Shown in pieces: positions 63,181-64,000 of a stretch of 64,000 nucleotides of DNA. Within the stretch, counting starts at the first letter, position 1. Each line of letters begins with the position of its first letter. The notes under the pieces were generated by a model. It was not told where the DNA came from, did no database searches, and saw only the letters and a program-made list of their open reading frames with translations. Location of the stretch: contig NZ_JAAIXZ010000003.1 in assembly GCF_010894435.1 (NCBI RefSeq), forward strand, positions 310,001 through 374,000, given 5' to 3'. This DNA is from Pyxidicoccus trucidator (GTDB lineage Bacteria; Myxococcota; Myxococcia; Myxococcales; Myxococcaceae). Made by a program: the position numbers and the translations under genes.

Positions 63181-63334
63181 CGGTGCCAGAGCCCCGCGTG
63201 ACACGGTGCCGGTGCCAGAGCCCCCCATGTGACATGGTGCCGGTGCCATCGTCCTCATGTGACGCGGCTCCGGTGCCAGAGCCCACGTGACACGGGGCGG
63301 ATGCCAGAGCCTCCGCGGGATGCGTGACACGGGC
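63181..63334. repeat. Five degenerate ~30-bp tandem repeats
   Basis: Units start at 63181, 63210, 63241, 63271 and 63298. The core is CGGTGCCAGAGCCC, then a CGTGACAC or ATGTGACA segment and GGTGC. Unit length varies between 27 and 37 bases, so this is a decaying minisatellite and not a CRISPR array. It fills the gap between the rhodanese and the transporter gene. Confidence 0.75.
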
Positions 63335-63366
63335 GCGCGCTTGGAGCAGGGTGCGCGCGCTCTGCC

Positions 63367-64000
63367 ATGAACCGCACCGCTGGCTTCCTCATCGTGGCCC
63401 TGTCCGGGGTGTGCTTCGGCGCACTCGGCTTCTTCGGGCGCACTGCCTACGCGGCGGGCGCGGATGTCGCGTCGCTGCTCTTCCTGCGCTTCTCCCTCGC
63501 CGGGGCGGTACTGGCCGGCGTCATGGTGGTGCGCCGCCAGCAGCTGCCGGGCCGCCGGGTGATGCTGGCGCTGATGCTGCTGGGCGCGGTGGGCTACGTG
63601 AGCGAGGCGGGCGCCTACTTCGCTGCCCTCCAGCACGCGCCCGCGGGCCTGGTGGCGCTGCTGCTGTACTCCTTCCCGGCGCTGGTGGCGCTGCTCCAGC
63701 GCTTCGTCTTCGGCGAGCGCCTTGGCCGGGTGAAGTGGCTGGCCGTGGCGCTGGCGCTGGGAGGCACGGCGCTGACGGCGGACCTGGACCAGGGTGGTGT
63801 GAAGCCGCTGGGCGTCATGCTGGGGCTGCTGTCCGCGCTCCTCTACGCCGTCTATGTCGTCATCAGCGCGCGCGTGGCGAGCCAGGCGGGGCCGCTGACC
63901 TCCAGCACCGTCATCCTCTGCTCCGCGGGCGCCTCGCTGGGGCTGGTGGTGCTGGCACGCGGCCCGGCCTTTCCCACCACCGCCACGGGCTGGGCGGCCG
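63367..64000 (+). CDS. EamA/DMT-family transporter (truncated by window end)
   Basis: The first 211 residues are present and the frame runs off the end of the window. They form six or seven helices of an EamA repeat: 'IVALSGVCFGALGFFGRTAY', 'LFLRFSLAGAVLAGVM', 'YFAALQHAPAGLVALLLYSF' and 'LLSALLYAVYVVISARV', the second half restarting the duplication. DMT transporters export metabolites or drugs. The ATG at 63367 begins the first helix. The C-terminal part lies outside this sequence. Confidence 0.92.
   Translation, partial: MNRTAGFLIVALSGVCFGALGFFGRTAYAAGADVASLLFLRFSLAGAVLAGVMVVRRQQLPGRRVMLALMLLGAVGYVSEAGAYFAALQHAPAGLVALLLYSFPALVALLQRFVFGERLGRVKWLAVALALGGTALTADLDQGGVKPLGVMLGLLSALLYAVYVVISARVASQAGPLTSSTVILCSAGASLGLVVLARGPAFPTTATGWAA

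Noticed and set aside
63181..63334. CRISPR array
   Set aside because: Unit lengths vary, there are no unique spacers between exact repeats, and no cas genes are nearby.

Overview
The window is very GC-rich, with almost every third codon position G or C. It carries families typical of the Myxococcaceae (Myxococcus, Corallococcus or Pyxidicoccus): a DUF2381-type protein, many lipoproteins, several sigma-54 activators, large multi-domain histidine kinases and a secreted caspase-like protein. It reads as a chromosomal segment of a delta-proteobacterial predator or saprophyte. I see no rRNA, tRNA, IS element, prophage or CRISPR array.

Layout. 0.25-9.3 kb: a beta-helix lipoprotein, then an ECF sigma / zinc-finger anti-sigma / exported caspase operon whose promoter-like sequence recurs before the next lipoprotein, then a secreted GH43 glycosidase. 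9.7-18.7 kb: an outer-membrane porin, a 26-codon micro-gene, kdpFABC, a free-standing KdpD sensor half and a KinB-like histidine kinase. 18.7-25.1 kb: a PIN/HTH toxin-antitoxin pair, a hemerythrin, an AlgB-like sigma-54 response regulator, a small membrane protein and an orphan chemoreceptor. 25.2-29.6 kb: formate-tetrahydrofolate ligase behind an OmpR-type two-component system, and a divergent exported hydrolase. 29.6-34.9 kb: a sulfide-oxidation cluster (sulfide:quinone oxidoreductase, sigma-54 activator, persulfide dioxygenase, rhodanese, TauE/SafE exporter). 35.4-47.7 kb: an AsmA-like protein, lipoproteins, DUF2381, an SMI1/TPR locus, a bacterial GRAS-type methyltransferase and a DUF885 peptidase. 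47.8-51.6 kb: a BlaI/BlaR1-type system whose sensor is a repeat array. 51.7-64 kb: a VWA/membrane-protein pair, three large histidine kinases, a GreA/B-family factor, a small rhodanese, a short tandem repeat and a truncated EamA transporter.

How the genes fit together. Four regulatory circuits can be partly read from DNA. (1) The ECF operon and the lipoprotein after it share TGTCCCA-N13-GCGTGTCCAAG. (2) Kdp lacks KdpE and a whole KdpD; the KinB-like kinase and the AlgB-like regulator are likely replacements, and CGCAACCC-type sites lie upstream of both the porin-kdp operon and the regulator. (3) Both sulfide operons have -24/-12 promoters plus TGAAACA-type repeats, with a sigma-54 activator between them. 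(4) blaI has two TACGAA-N4-TTCGTA-type operators around its promoter. Functions are inferred from sequence only; no database search was run.
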